A stretch of DNA of 64,000 bases from Pseudanabaena sp. ABRG5-3 (GTDB taxonomy: Bacteria > Cyanobacteriota > Cyanobacteriia > Pseudanabaenales > Pseudanabaenaceae). The notes under the pieces were generated by a model, which worked only from the letters and a program-made list of their open reading frames with translations, searched no databases and was not told the origin of the DNA. The translations under genes were made by a program, and so were the position numbers. The stretch is from the NCBI RefSeq assembly GCF_003967015.1, contig NZ_AP017560.1, positions 4,493,501 through 4,557,500 of the forward strand. Reading direction: 5' to 3'. Below are positions 1 through 7,666 of this stretch, piece after piece (the stretch's first letter is position 1; each line of letters starts with the position of its first letter).

Positions 1-56
1 CGAGTTGGGGTTGGGGAAGTGGTGGTTTAGTCATGGGAAGCCACTGAAAATTCTTA

Positions 57-998
57 TCAATTTATCAAATAAGTTTGTCGATAATTTCTATCTGCCATAT
101 ATAAAGCCTCTGATTCACTCCATTGTTTCATCGGCTCCAAATCTGCAACAATTGCAAACTGACTTAAATATAAATTATCTCCTAAAACATTAGCGATAAC
201 TTTGGCGATCACCTTACAGCAACTTTGCGGATAACGTACTACTTGTTCTTCACTAAAGCGAATTACCAACCAATTTCTATTAAGGAAAAAGTTATTGCGA
301 TTTGTATCTTTGCTAGCTCCAACAAAGTGAGTAGGAATTTTACTGTTATAGGCATAAGGCTCATCAATCTCTATGTCAATGTATAAATTTACTTCTTTGT
401 CGATATAGACAAAATCAGGGCTGTAATGATACTTAAAATTTGGAATATTTAGCGTAAGTCCGCGTTTTACTTTGTCCTTAAAATAGTGAGTGAGATATGC
501 ATAAAACTTGGCTTCTGAGAAGCCTACTTGAGCTTTACTATTCCCTCCATCGTGGGTTTTGGTTTGCCTGAGTATCCGCAAAAGTTCTAATTTTCGATAC
601 GAAGCTACATTTTCGTAACTATGGATATGCTTGATCTCTTCCTGATATTCTCGCTTCGCCTGTTGATAGAACTGCAATAACTTTGGATACTTCCTTACTT
701 GGTTATCATAGTCACGTTTTCGCTGTGGAAAACTCTGATTCATTGACCATGCGAGATAAGCAACTATACAAGTGCTTAGAGTGATCGCTGTAATACCTAG
801 CCAAATATTAAAAAATGCAAGCACCAATGACGCGACAAAGCCAACAGTCATCCACCTTATTAATACCTTTCTGTCATAGATTTCTGGTGGTGAAGATGGT
901 TTTTGTGGTGCTGTCTCTGTAAATACAGGTACAGGTGGATTGACGCTTTGGGCGCGTTGTATGGACTGGGGAATTAAGATGATCGGATAGTTCATCAT
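57..998 (-). CDS. Membrane-anchored PD-(D/E)XK / DUF559-like nuclease (putative)
   Basis: No exact family recognised. Numbering from the longest frame (TTG at 1019): a proline-rich N-terminus, two hydrophobic segments at about 52-72 and 75-93, a basic coiled region at 98-155, then a C-terminal domain. That domain has E169, a PDFVYID strand with D202, and an IDIEID strand with E217 and D219, followed by a segment ending NWLVIRF. This order resembles DUF559/Vsr-like PD-(D/E)XK nucleases. I prefer the ATG at 998 because GGAGG lies 7 nt upstream of it. Neighbours give no operon. Membrane attachment of a nuclease fold is unusual; catalytic activity is inferred, not shown. Confidence 0.6.
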   Translation of the reverse strand: MMNYPIILIPQSIQRAQSVNPPVPVFTETAPQKPSSPPEIYDRKVLIRWMTVGFVASLVLAFFNIWLGITAITLSTCIVAYLAWSMNQSFPQRKRDYDNQVRKYPKLLQFYQQAKREYQEEIKHIHSYENVASYRKLELLRILRQTKTHDGGNSKAQVGFSEAKFYAYLTHYFKDKVKRGLTLNIPNFKYHYSPDFVYIDKEVNLYIDIEIDEPYAYNSKIPTHFVGASKDTNRNNFFLNRNWLVIRFSEEQVVRYPQSCCKVIAKVIANVLGDNLYLSQFAIVADLEPMKQWSESEALYMADRNYRQTYLIN

Positions 999-1237
999 CA
1001 CTAAACCTCCATTTGACAAACTCTAACACAGGCGATCGCTTGATCTACTGTCGGCATGATTGACTGATAAATTTGACAAGCCTTACTTTATTAGACTTTA
1101 AAATTTCAGACTTAAGTTTCGTTTTTAGGAAACTTGTGAGACTTTAGGCAACTAGGCAAGCCTGTCAAAAAGATGTAATAATTTGTAACAGAATTGACAA
1201 GCGATCGCTTAACCATACGTTCAAAACGATCAAATCC

Positions 1238-1639
1238 ATGGAACCCGAATCAATAAATACGGAAACCTCTGACGCAGAAACTAAACCCGTACTCAATATC
1301 ACCATAGTTGAAGCCTCTGAAGGCAAAGAAGAACCCCATCGTCATGAATGTGGCGTATGTGGCTATATATATGAACCATCAATAGGTGATACCAAACGGA
1401 ATATTCCTGCGGGTACACCCTTTGAAGAAATTGCCGAAGACTGGCGTTGCCCCGTCTGTAACACCAAGAAAAAATCCTTTGCAGATATTGGCGTTGCCTC
1501 CAAGCCTTCAGGATTTACCGAAAACCTTGGCTATGGCTTTGGCGTAAATGTCATGACCCCTAGCCAGAAAAACCTACTCATATTTGGATCATTGGCACTT
1601 GCCGTCATTTTCTTTATCAGTCTATACGCACTCGATTAA
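1238..1639 (+). CDS. rubA: Membrane-anchored rubredoxin RubA
   Basis: 133 aa. The rubredoxin fold has two CxxC knuckles, C38/C41 (in ECGVCGYIY) and C71/C74 (in WRCPVC), which bind one iron. A single C-terminal transmembrane helix lies at about 110-131. This cyanobacterial and plastid form is known to act in photosystem assembly at the thylakoid membrane. The first 35 residues are acidic and look unstructured. The gene sits 79 bp upstream of ycf48 on the same strand, the conserved rubA-ycf48 order. The start ATG at 1238 gives the usual length. Confidence 0.93.
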   Translation: MEPESINTETSDAETKPVLNITIVEASEGKEEPHRHECGVCGYIYEPSIGDTKRNIPAGTPFEEIAEDWRCPVCNTKKKSFADIGVASKPSGFTENLGYGFGVNVMTPSQKNLLIFGSLALAVIFFISLYALD

Positions 1640-1718
1640 TTGGCGATTAATTAACTAGTTCAGTATTCATTCGGTATTATTTCAGAATTATCATTTTACG
1701 GACTTTTATAGATTTTTT

Positions 1719-2720
1719 ATGAAAAAAAGCATAAAACGCTTTCTTAGCTCTTTACTTGTTTGTCTATTGCTTTGCGTGACATTGTTAGGCGTAGCGATAC
1801 CCAGTGCCTCCGCAAATCATGGCAACTGGCACAAAGTAGAGCTACCTGTAGCCATCACCCCCCTTGATCTTTGGTTTGACAAATATGAACCCAATCATGG
1901 CTGGCTAGTAGGTACTGACGCTACTTTGCTCGAATCTATCGACGGCGGCAAAACTTGGGAAGAGCGCAAACTCGATCTCGGCGATGGCATCTATCGTTTC
2001 TCATCGATCAGCTTCTCTGGTAACGAAGGTTGGATTACAGGGCAACCTGCACTCCTGCTCCATACCACCGATAACGGTCAGTCTTGGTCACGCATTGGGC
2101 TTAGCTCCAAACTCCCTGGAGATCCCTTTAAGATCGTGGCTCAAGGTCGTAACTCTGCGGAAATGGTCACCGACTTAGGCGCAATTTATAGCACCCAAGA
2201 TGGTGGTCAAAACTGGAGAGCCTTAGTTACTCAAGCCGTTGGTAATGCGCGTAACCTCAACCGTAGTGATGATGGTCGTTATGTAGCTATCTCGGCTAAT
2301 GGCAACTTTTATTCCACATGGCAACCGGGGGATATGACTTGGATTCAGCATAATCGCAATAGCTCTCGCCGTGTGCAGAACATGGGCTACACTCCCGACA
2401 ATCGCCTCTGGATGCTCAATCGTGGTGGTCAAGTTCAGTTTAGTGAAGTTGCCGAATTTGATAAATGGGACAAGAAGCAAACTCCTAAAGATGGTGGCGG
2501 TTTCGGTCTGCTCGATCTTGCCTATCAAGATCAAAATAATGTCTGGATTTCTGGCGGTAGTTCAAGATTGCTGCATAGTGAAGATGGCGGCAAAACTTGG
2601 AAGCGAGATGAGTCCGCCGCAAATGCTGGCGCAAACCTTTACAAGCTCTACTTTTTCTCTCGCGATCGCGGTTTCGTAGTTGGACAAAATGGCACATTAC
2701 TAGCCTATTCTCCAGACTAA
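1719..2720 (+). CDS. ycf48: Photosystem II assembly factor Ycf48 (HCF136)
   Basis: 333 aa. An N-terminal signal peptide ends near an ASA motif at about residue 32, so the mature beta-propeller lies in the thylakoid lumen. Asp-box (BNR) repeats are visible: SIDGGKTWEE, TTDNGQSWSR, TQDGGQNWR and SEDGGKTWKR. Ycf48 is known to bind D1 precursor and assist early photosystem II reaction-centre assembly. No lipobox cysteine follows the signal peptide, unlike the lipoprotein form in some cyanobacteria. It is co-directional with rubA. The psbEFLJ operon that commonly follows is absent here; a strong terminator and the convergent plsC come next. Confidence 0.95.
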   Translation: MKKSIKRFLSSLLVCLLLCVTLLGVAIPSASANHGNWHKVELPVAITPLDLWFDKYEPNHGWLVGTDATLLESIDGGKTWEERKLDLGDGIYRFSSISFSGNEGWITGQPALLLHTTDNGQSWSRIGLSSKLPGDPFKIVAQGRNSAEMVTDLGAIYSTQDGGQNWRALVTQAVGNARNLNRSDDGRYVAISANGNFYSTWQPGDMTWIQHNRNSSRRVQNMGYTPDNRLWMLNRGGQVQFSEVAEFDKWDKKQTPKDGGGFGLLDLAYQDQNNVWISGGSSRLLHSEDGGKTWKRDESAANAGANLYKLYFFSRDRGFVVGQNGTLLAYSPD

Positions 2721-2732
2721 AAAAATCGTGCT

Positions 2733-2771
2733 AAATAGTTAAGGCGGCGCTCCGCGCCGCCTTAACTATTT
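2733..2771. repeat. Perfect hairpin with GGCGGCGC core
   Basis: Long perfect inverted repeat: arms AAATAGTTAAGGCGGCGC and complement around a short loop. Same inner core as many intergenic hairpins in this window. Confidence 0.85.
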
Positions 2772-2798
2772 AAATCCTTTGCTTTTTAGGAATACCCT

Positions 2799-2830
2799 AA
2801 AAAAAATCCCCGCTTTGCGGGGATTTTTTT
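2799..2830. terminator. Bidirectional rho-independent terminator, ycf48 / plsC
   Basis: A run of A, stem ATCCCCGC-TTT-GCGGGGAT, then a run of T. It serves both convergent genes and abuts the plsC stop codon. Confidence 0.88.
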
Positions 2831-3500
2831 ATCTGCCTAATGCGTGGAGTGCGTTAATTGCATCCGCGCATTTTTGTGTGTATGCCTCAAGGGTGGCGCG
2901 ATCGCCTGACTCTGGCGCAGGAATCAACTCCCCAATCCGCACCGTCACAGGCTGAAATAATTTAGGAAATTTGGCTCCTTTCGGTAAAATTGTCTCCGTA
3001 CCCCACACACATACGGGTAAAAAAGGTGCATTGGTTTTCGAGGCAATCATTGCTGCGCCTAGTTTAGGATTTGTAATCTTGCCGTCAAGGGTGCGTGTCC
3101 CTTCCAAAAAAATACCCGTCGCCCAGCCCTTATTAATTGACTCGATCGCTGATCTAATTGCTGCGCGATCGCCTGCCCCACGCTTCACAGGATAAGCACC
3201 AAAAGCTGTAATCGCCTGCTTTAACACTGGTACTTCAAACAATTCTTCCTTTGCCATAAAAGCAACGGGACGCGCCATACAACTACCAACGATCAAAGGG
3301 TCAAAGTCACTGGCATGGTTACTAACCACGATGAGATTGCCAGTTAGTGGTACATTTTCAGCGCCATAAATTCGTTCTTGGTAAAACAAATACAGCAGTG
3401 GACGCACCACTAGCCACTTGAACATCATATATAAAATATGATTACCGCCTTGAGCCTTCTCGTTATCTTTGGTAGTCGTAGGGGTAGTTTCGTTTTCCAT
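2829..3500 (-). CDS. plsC: 1-acyl-sn-glycerol-3-phosphate acyltransferase (PlsC family)
   Basis: 223 aa. It transfers an acyl chain to lysophosphatidic acid in phosphatidic acid synthesis at the cytoplasmic membrane. Block I of the PlsC fold is NHASDFD, with the catalytic HX4D pair H62/D67. The substrate-binding FLEGTR block is at 131-136. A hydrophobic N-terminal stretch (about 22-40) probably associates with the membrane. The family is typically 200-250 aa, so it is full length. It is convergent with ycf48 and upstream of no obvious partner. It could belong to a paralogue group using another acyl acceptor. Confidence 0.88.
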   Translation of the reverse strand: MENETTPTTTKDNEKAQGGNHILYMMFKWLVVRPLLYLFYQERIYGAENVPLTGNLIVVSNHASDFDPLIVGSCMARPVAFMAKEELFEVPVLKQAITAFGAYPVKRGAGDRAAIRSAIESINKGWATGIFLEGTRTLDGKITNPKLGAAMIASKTNAPFLPVCVWGTETILPKGAKFPKLFQPVTVRIGELIPAPESGDRATLEAYTQKCADAINALHALGR

Positions 3501-3563
3501 TTACCAATATGTCCAGAACATTGCTACTTAAACTTAATACGAATTAGGTACATAAGGCTTCAG

Positions 3564-3600
3564 CTTTTTTTGGGCGCGGCGAAGTCGCGCCCAAAAAAAG
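3564..3600. terminator. Hairpin terminator downstream of bolA
   Basis: Poly-T, GGGCGCG stem, loop, CGCGCCC, poly-A: a symmetric stem that ends at the bolA stop codon. It reads as a terminator on either strand. Confidence 0.85.
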
Positions 3601-3891
3601 CTAGTTCTTAAGCTGCTGCCATTGTTCTGGGGTATAGGTTTTTAAAGCAAGGGCATGAATTGTCGTTTGCATCTGATCGGCTAGAGCCGCATAAACCATG
3701 CGATGTTGCTGCATCATCGTTTTACCTGCAAAGTTCTCCGCAACGATGATCGCATCATAATGGCCACTACCCGCAGGGGCATTCATCCGCCCTTGATGGT
3801 GTTTATGCAAATCACTACGATCTTCGATTTCCACAATAGTTGCCCCGATTTTTTCTTGTAAAGTAGCTTTGATTGTCGCGATCGCGTTCAT
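3601..3891 (-). CDS. bolA: BolA family protein
   Basis: 96 aa, the usual BolA length. It shows the alpha-beta class II KH-like fold signature, with the conserved FAGKTMMQQHRMVYAAL region (about 54-70) and a histidine-rich loop around residues 29-44. BolA proteins pair with monothiol CGFS glutaredoxins to bind [2Fe-2S] clusters and signal iron status; some bind DNA. No glutaredoxin gene lies next to it here. It may be transcribed after the nadD/NrtR-like pair, which ends 45 bp upstream on the same strand. Confidence 0.87.
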   Translation of the reverse strand: MNAIATIKATLQEKIGATIVEIEDRSDLHKHHQGRMNAPAGSGHYDAIIVAENFAGKTMMQQHRMVYAALADQMQTTIHALALKTYTPEQWQQLKN

Positions 3892-3936
3892 ATGGTTCTA
3901 CTGAATTGAGCCAACCTACTTATACCAAATTAAGAA

Positions 3937-4668
3937 CTAAATAAAAACCATCGGTTTATTCTTGAATGGAGCGAAGGCTTCGGCATCAAACCGATAGAGA
4001 CTAGCTGGACGACCTGCTCCTTTTGAAGTTTTAATACCCGTATCACTAAGAAATCCTAACTTGAGTAATCGAGTACGGAAATTAGAATAATCGGAGAAAT
4101 TCTCGCCAAGGACTGTGGTGTAGAGTTGATAAAGATCACTAAGGGTAAAAGCTTCAGGCAAAACATCAAAGGCAACAGGACTATATTCCAATTTATTGCG
4201 AAGGCGGCGATGTCCATATTCGAGAATGCGGTTGTGATCAAAGGCAAGTTCTGGAACTTGCTTAACGGGATACCACGCAATTCCACTAACTCCATCGGCG
4301 ATCAGTTCTGCTTGAGAGAAGGGAACTAGGGCAAAATAACTGACAGATAGATAACGAACTGCATAGCTATCTGGCGCTTCACGAGGATCACGTCCAATGT
4401 CGCCAAAGGTGAAGAGTTGTTCTAAATAAAGATTTTTAGCGCGGATTTTTTCCGAGAGAATTCGATAGGCTGCTTCTTCAAGGGATTCACCCTGACGCAC
4501 GAGGGTTCCGGGCAGACACCAGCGATCGCGATAGGGTTCATGTTGGCGCATCACCAGTAGCACTAATAGACGATTCTGCTCGGTATCTACGGAAAAGATC
4601 ACGTTATCAACACCGACCTTAAAGTCTGCTAGGGGTTTAGGGGCTATGGGGCGGGACTTGTCTGCCAT
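3937..4668 (-). CDS. nrtR: NrtR-like Nudix-domain transcriptional regulator
   Basis: 243 aa. An N-terminal Nudix domain (about 15-145) is joined to a C-terminal winged-helix region (about 160-235), the NrtR layout. The Nudix box reads GESLEEAAYRILSEKI: the canonical REUXEE is reduced to RILSEK, so hydrolase activity is probably lost, as in known NrtR regulators. NrtR proteins sense ADP-ribose and repress NAD biosynthesis genes. The gene overlaps the 3' end of nadD by 25 nt on the same strand, which supports a link to NAD metabolism. A catalytic ADP-ribose hydrolase is the alternative, but the box argues against it. Confidence 0.75.
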   Translation of the reverse strand: MADKSRPIAPKPLADFKVGVDNVIFSVDTEQNRLLVLLVMRQHEPYRDRWCLPGTLVRQGESLEEAAYRILSEKIRAKNLYLEQLFTFGDIGRDPREAPDSYAVRYLSVSYFALVPFSQAELIADGVSGIAWYPVKQVPELAFDHNRILEYGHRRLRNKLEYSPVAFDVLPEAFTLSDLYQLYTTVLGENFSDYSNFRTRLLKLGFLSDTGIKTSKGAGRPASLYRFDAEAFAPFKNKPMVFI

Positions 4669-5231
4669 GCGTAAAGCGACTCTCGTTGGATATATGCTGC
4701 GACTGTGGGTATTATGACTGAACTGTTACCATTGTTGCGATAGTCAGACGAAGAAACGTTAGGAATCGAGGTCGAGTCAGGGGCGATCGCCACTTTAGTC
4801 CCCATATACACAAGGTGATCGACATCCGCTTGGGCAATAGTCACGCCTTGACGGGGAACAACTAGTAGCTTGACTTGCTTGAGCAGATCTTGGGCGCGAT
4901 ACCAAGTTGGCAATTGTGGCACTAGATCCCCACCGATAACGAGGGTAAAGTTTGCCTGAGGCAGGATTTGTTTGGCTTTTTCGATGGTGTTAATTGTGCG
5001 CGGATCGCTAAGTTCGGGATGTAGCGTAATTGTTTGGGCAGGTGGCTGGATAGCGGCGATGGTTAGATCCATCATTTTGAGGCGATCGTTTAAGCTTGCC
5101 TGATGGGTTTTAAAGGGGTTGTCCGATACCCAAACTAATACGCGATCGTAATGGTTATCCAACCATTGCAAGATCTGTTGATGTCCAATACTAGGCGGAT
5201 CAGCACTAGTGCCAAAGAGCGCGATGTTCAT
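4644..5231 (-). CDS. nadD: Nicotinate-nucleotide adenylyltransferase
   Basis: 195 aa. It adenylates nicotinate mononucleotide (or NMN) to the dinucleotide in NAD synthesis. The nucleotidyltransferase signature is LFGTSADPPSIGH at 5-17, ending in the catalytic (T/H)xGH-like IGH. A C-terminal SSSDYR segment corresponds to the ISSTxIR motif. The FGTSADPP form, instead of FGGTFDPxH, is a cyanobacterial variant as I recall it. The 25-nt overlap with the downstream NrtR-like gene implies translational coupling. Confidence is high for the fold and lower for NaMN versus NMN preference. Confidence 0.85.
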   Translation of the reverse strand: MNIALFGTSADPPSIGHQQILQWLDNHYDRVLVWVSDNPFKTHQASLNDRLKMMDLTIAAIQPPAQTITLHPELSDPRTINTIEKAKQILPQANFTLVIGGDLVPQLPTWYRAQDLLKQVKLLVVPRQGVTIAQADVDHLVYMGTKVAIAPDSTSIPNVSSSDYRNNGNSSVIIPTVAAYIQRESLYAWQTSPAP

Positions 5232-5467
5232 TTTTCTTACAACTAACCATTTTTGCGATCGCCATTATCTTTATCAAAAATAAAACCCCTACGAAAGAGA
5301 TTAACCTATTCCGAGAAATGTTGCAGCAACATAGGCAATGTAATCCAACAAGGTTAGCTAAGGTATTAGGCGATCGCGCTGTAAGTATCTGATAAAGACA
5401 AGATAGATTGTCACTTTATGATCGTTTCGAGACATACTCCATCTAGAAATACTCTGACTTACTAGTT

Positions 5468-6262
5468 CTAGAAGTACTTAGTTTTACCGAAGCGGATTGC
5501 TTCTGTTCTATCTTCTCGATTGTTGGGATGTAGCTGATCAACTTGCCATAATCTTGGATTTGTTTGGATGTACTGGCGAATCTTTTTTAATGATGTTTCA
5601 TCACGAATGATATGGTCGTAATAATTGCGCTGCCATACGGGAATTCCTGATGTGTGACGGATTTGGTTAACGCGACGAGCAAAGAATGTTTTAAATCCTC
5701 GAATAATTTCTGGGCTCCCATAATTGTTCTCTGTTGTAAAATTCTTTGTAGGGGCGGTTTCTGTAGGAATCGAGGTTTTGTAGGGGCGGGTTTTGTTGAT
5801 AGATTCTGCATTCAGCGCAAAATTATCTGCTAAACCCGCCCCATCGGGTAAATCTTTGTTTTTAAATGCAAAATCATCTGCTAAACCGTTTGTAGGGGCG
5901 GGTTTTGAAAATGAATTTTGGTTCTCAAGGCTAAAATTGTCTGCTAAACCCGCCCCTACAGAATTGTCGTGATTCATAGAAATATCATCGTTATCTATCA
6001 AAAATAGAATGCCGTGAATGTGGTTAGGCATTATGACAAATTCATCTAATTCCAATCTAGGATAGTATTTAGGTAGGTTTTGCCAATGAGAATGCACGAT
6101 TTTTCCATATTGATTTAACCGCATTTCTCCATCGCTAATTGTTCCAAATAGGCATTCTCGTTGAAAAGTACAAATGGTGATGAAATAACTACCTACAGAT
6201 GAATAGTCGTATCCTTTGAGCCGAATAGAGCGACGATGGTGTTTTTCGCGATCGTATTTCAT
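5468..6262 (-). mobile_element. REP-associated tyrosine transposase (RAYT, Y1 HUH) with internal REP units
   Basis: 264 aa ORF. The HUH motif is MPNHIHG (H81, H83). A Tyr pair in WQRNYYDHIIR (Y214/Y215) supplies the candidate nucleophile, and the C-terminal RQYIQTNP is typical of RAYTs. Residues about 100-178 interrupt the domain with a low-complexity insert that repeats GAGLADNF. At DNA level the insert is made of REP units (GTAGGGGCGGG ... CCCGCCCCTAC) that keep the frame open. The start codon overlaps the stop of the broken mazF upstream (ATGA). RAYTs mobilise REP elements and carry no cargo. Whether this copy is active with the insert is unknown. Confidence 0.85.
5748..5960. repeat. REP array inside the RAYT reading frame
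   Basis: One half unit at about 5748-5760 and two full inverted units at 5779-5843 and 5891-5960. Each full unit has arm GTAGGGGCGGGTTT, an inner AAAATT(A/G)TCTGCTAAA, then CCCGCCCC. The same unit occurs at 60395-60459. Confidence 0.85.
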
Positions 6263-6660
6263 GGCATTATTGAGATTGCGTAGGGGCGGGTAGAAATTGA
6301 GATTGCGTAGGGGCGGTATGGGAATATGTCTAAAACGATGAGTAAGGCTTGCTGAATATCCTGCATAGCCTTCTCATCTAGCTGTCCTAGCTTGCAGACA
6401 AATCTTTCTTGAGATAACGATCGCACTTGAAAGGTATCAGCCGCAGAAATTTTGCTCAATCCATTATCTGTTGTGGGTTCCAGTTTTACCATCCAAGTAC
6501 GAATTGCGTATCTTTATTTCCAATCAGTAATGGGAATAATCACTTTTAGGGGCAGAATTCCTATGGCGTTATTACTGACAATAATGACTGGACGAGTTTT
6601 CCCGATTTCACTACCAACGGAGGGATTGAGTTGAACTAGCCAGATTTCACCTCTATTCAT
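6259..6660 (-). pseudogene. mazF/pemK toxin with in-frame stop and altered C-terminus
   Basis: The frame opens at ATG 6660, overlapping the antitoxin stop as ATGAATAG. It reads MNRGEIWLVQLNPSVGSEIG and on to PITDWK, then meets TAA at 6514-6516 after 48 codons. The same frame continues past the stop as RYAIRTWMVKLEPTTDNGLSK, matching the intact MazF at 7667-8020 region for region. The last 18 residues are two 9-residue repeats (RPYAISIST, RPYAISIMP) encoded by a 27-nt tandem duplication containing the REP core. The C-terminal half could be translated from ATG 6492, but the toxin is split and probably dead unless the stop is read through. Confidence 0.8.
6271..6316. repeat. Two 27-nt tandem units with REP core
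   Basis: TGAGATTGCGTAGGGGCGG occurs at 6271-6289 and again at 6298-6316. The period is 27 nt, so it adds nine codons to the mazF frame. Confidence 0.85.
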
Positions 6661-6886
6661 ATTCGTAAAAGTCCTCACCATCAACGGTAGTTAGGGCTGT
6701 TAATTCTGGATCGTTTGTGTAGTCGTCAACGGCAAGTAAGGCGGCGATTTTTAGCTGTTGGTTGATTTGAGCGCGGGTGGGTTTTGTTTGAGTTAGTAGT
6801 CTTTGTAGAAGTATTTCTGCTATTTGGAAGCAGTCTTCTTGAGAGAGTTTTGGAATAGTTTGGAGGATTTCTGTAGTTGTAATCAT
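6653..6886 (-). CDS. Antitoxin-like small protein paired with broken mazF
   Basis: 77 aa, mostly helical, opening MITTTEILQTIPKLSQEDC, with an acidic C-terminus ending DGEDFYEYE. An AGGAG site lies 6 nt upstream. Its stop overlaps the ATG of the interrupted mazF (6660) by 8 nt, the same junction geometry as the intact pair at 8007-8267 / 8020. No DNA-binding motif is evident. Function is inferred from position: it would neutralise a MazF toxin that is now broken. It follows the PIN toxin gene after 9 nt, so the array reads as one transcript. Confidence 0.7.
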   Translation of the reverse strand: MITTTEILQTIPKLSQEDCFQIAEILLQRLLTQTKPTRAQINQQLKIAALLAVDDYTNDPELTALTTVDGEDFYEYE

Positions 6887-6895
6887 GGGTTTCTC

Positions 6896-7309
6896 CTAAC
6901 TTCTTAATAAGGCAACAAAACCTGCTTGTTCAAAATGTTTGTCATAAGTTAGGGCTTCTATAATTCCTAGTTCTTCCATGATGCAAAATGATGAGCAGTC
7001 GGTATGACTCCATGCTTTGTCTTGACGTTGGGCATAGAGTTGAAAGGCGCTTGTGAAAAGTTGACTCGTTATAGGAATAACTTCCATATTTTCGTCTTCT
7101 TGAATTTGGCTAATTAGATTGACTGTGGTTTCACGAAATCGCGATCCACTGCCTGAGTAATGATTGAGCAATTCATTGAGTATGAGTTCACTTGTAACTA
7201 GCTTAGATGGAAATAGTGTTAGTGTGAGATTGTTAGCAAACTCATGGAGTGAATCAGTAGGGTTAAGAACTGCGATCCAGTAGCTTGTATCAACAAATAT
7301 TTTTCGCAT
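6896..7309 (-). CDS. PIN-domain ribonuclease toxin (VapC-like)
   Basis: 137 aa, the standard VapC length. The acidic PIN residues are in place: D7 (FVDTSYW), E46 (LILNELL), D104 (SHTDCSSF) and D123 (TYDKHF). PIN toxins cut specific RNAs, often tRNA, and are held by an upstream antitoxin. The start ATG overlaps the stop of the antitoxin gene by one base (TAATG), which indicates translational coupling. HTDCSSFCIMEE is the D-x-x-S/F core common to cyanobacterial VapC-like proteins. The target is unknown. Confidence 0.85.
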   Translation of the reverse strand: MRKIFVDTSYWIAVLNPTDSLHEFANNLTLTLFPSKLVTSELILNELLNHYSGSGSRFRETTVNLISQIQEDENMEVIPITSQLFTSAFQLYAQRQDKAWSHTDCSSFCIMEELGIIEALTYDKHFEQAGFVALLRS

Positions 7310-7581
7310 TAGTCTTCTTTGGGTGAGCCATATAAGTAATGATCGACGTTTTTAGAAGCGTCAGATGGTAGTTTTTGCCATTCTTCTTTGGGGATGCTTT
7401 CTCGGATTTTGGCGATGCGCTGTAGGAATGCTTGGGCTTGGGCGTAACCTGCTTGTTTTTCTAGTTCTTGCTGTTTGCGAAGGGTTTCTACTTCTTGCAA
7501 GATTAAGGCGGCGATATGTTCTTGGTCGGTTTCTGAAAGTTGAGAAATGACTTCAAGGGCTTGGTTGAGTAGTTGTGGCAT
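7309..7581 (-). CDS. Antitoxin of the first PIN module
   Basis: 90 aa, helical, opening MPQLLNQALEVISQLSETDQEHIAALILQE, the L/A-rich pattern shared with the antitoxins at 8007 and 8710. The middle is coiled-coil-like and rich in Q/E/K (33-60), and the C-terminus is acidic (GSPKED). It has an AGGAG ribosome site shared with the other modules, because the leader is a copy of the same TPR-tail sequence. It is one base overlapped with the PIN gene. Antitoxin function is inferred from the pairing. Confidence 0.72.
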   Translation of the reverse strand: MPQLLNQALEVISQLSETDQEHIAALILQEVETLRKQQELEKQAGYAQAQAFLQRIAKIRESIPKEEWQKLPSDASKNVDHYLYGSPKED

Positions 7582-7659
7582 GGTGTTTTTCTCCTATTGT
7601 ATCAAGGCTTGAAAGCGTGGATCGTGGCGGATGTTGTCAAAATCTGAGTCGGTCTTTGC
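7579..7659 (-). pseudogene. TPR-gene 3' tail remnant at a module border
   Basis: This 81-nt stretch differs at two positions from 8965-9045 and still encodes the last ~20 residues of the TPR protein (ending RHDPRFQALIQ and stop) just ahead of the antitoxin ribosome site. Confidence 0.82.
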
Positions 7660-7666
7660 TTGCTTG

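Noticed and set aside
2223..2697. Antisense frames within ycf48
   Set aside because: Frames open only through codon bias opposite a clear gene.
5748..5960. CRISPR-like array
   Set aside because: The GGGGCGGG repeats are inverted pairs with unequal spacing, inside a coding frame, and there are no cas genes.
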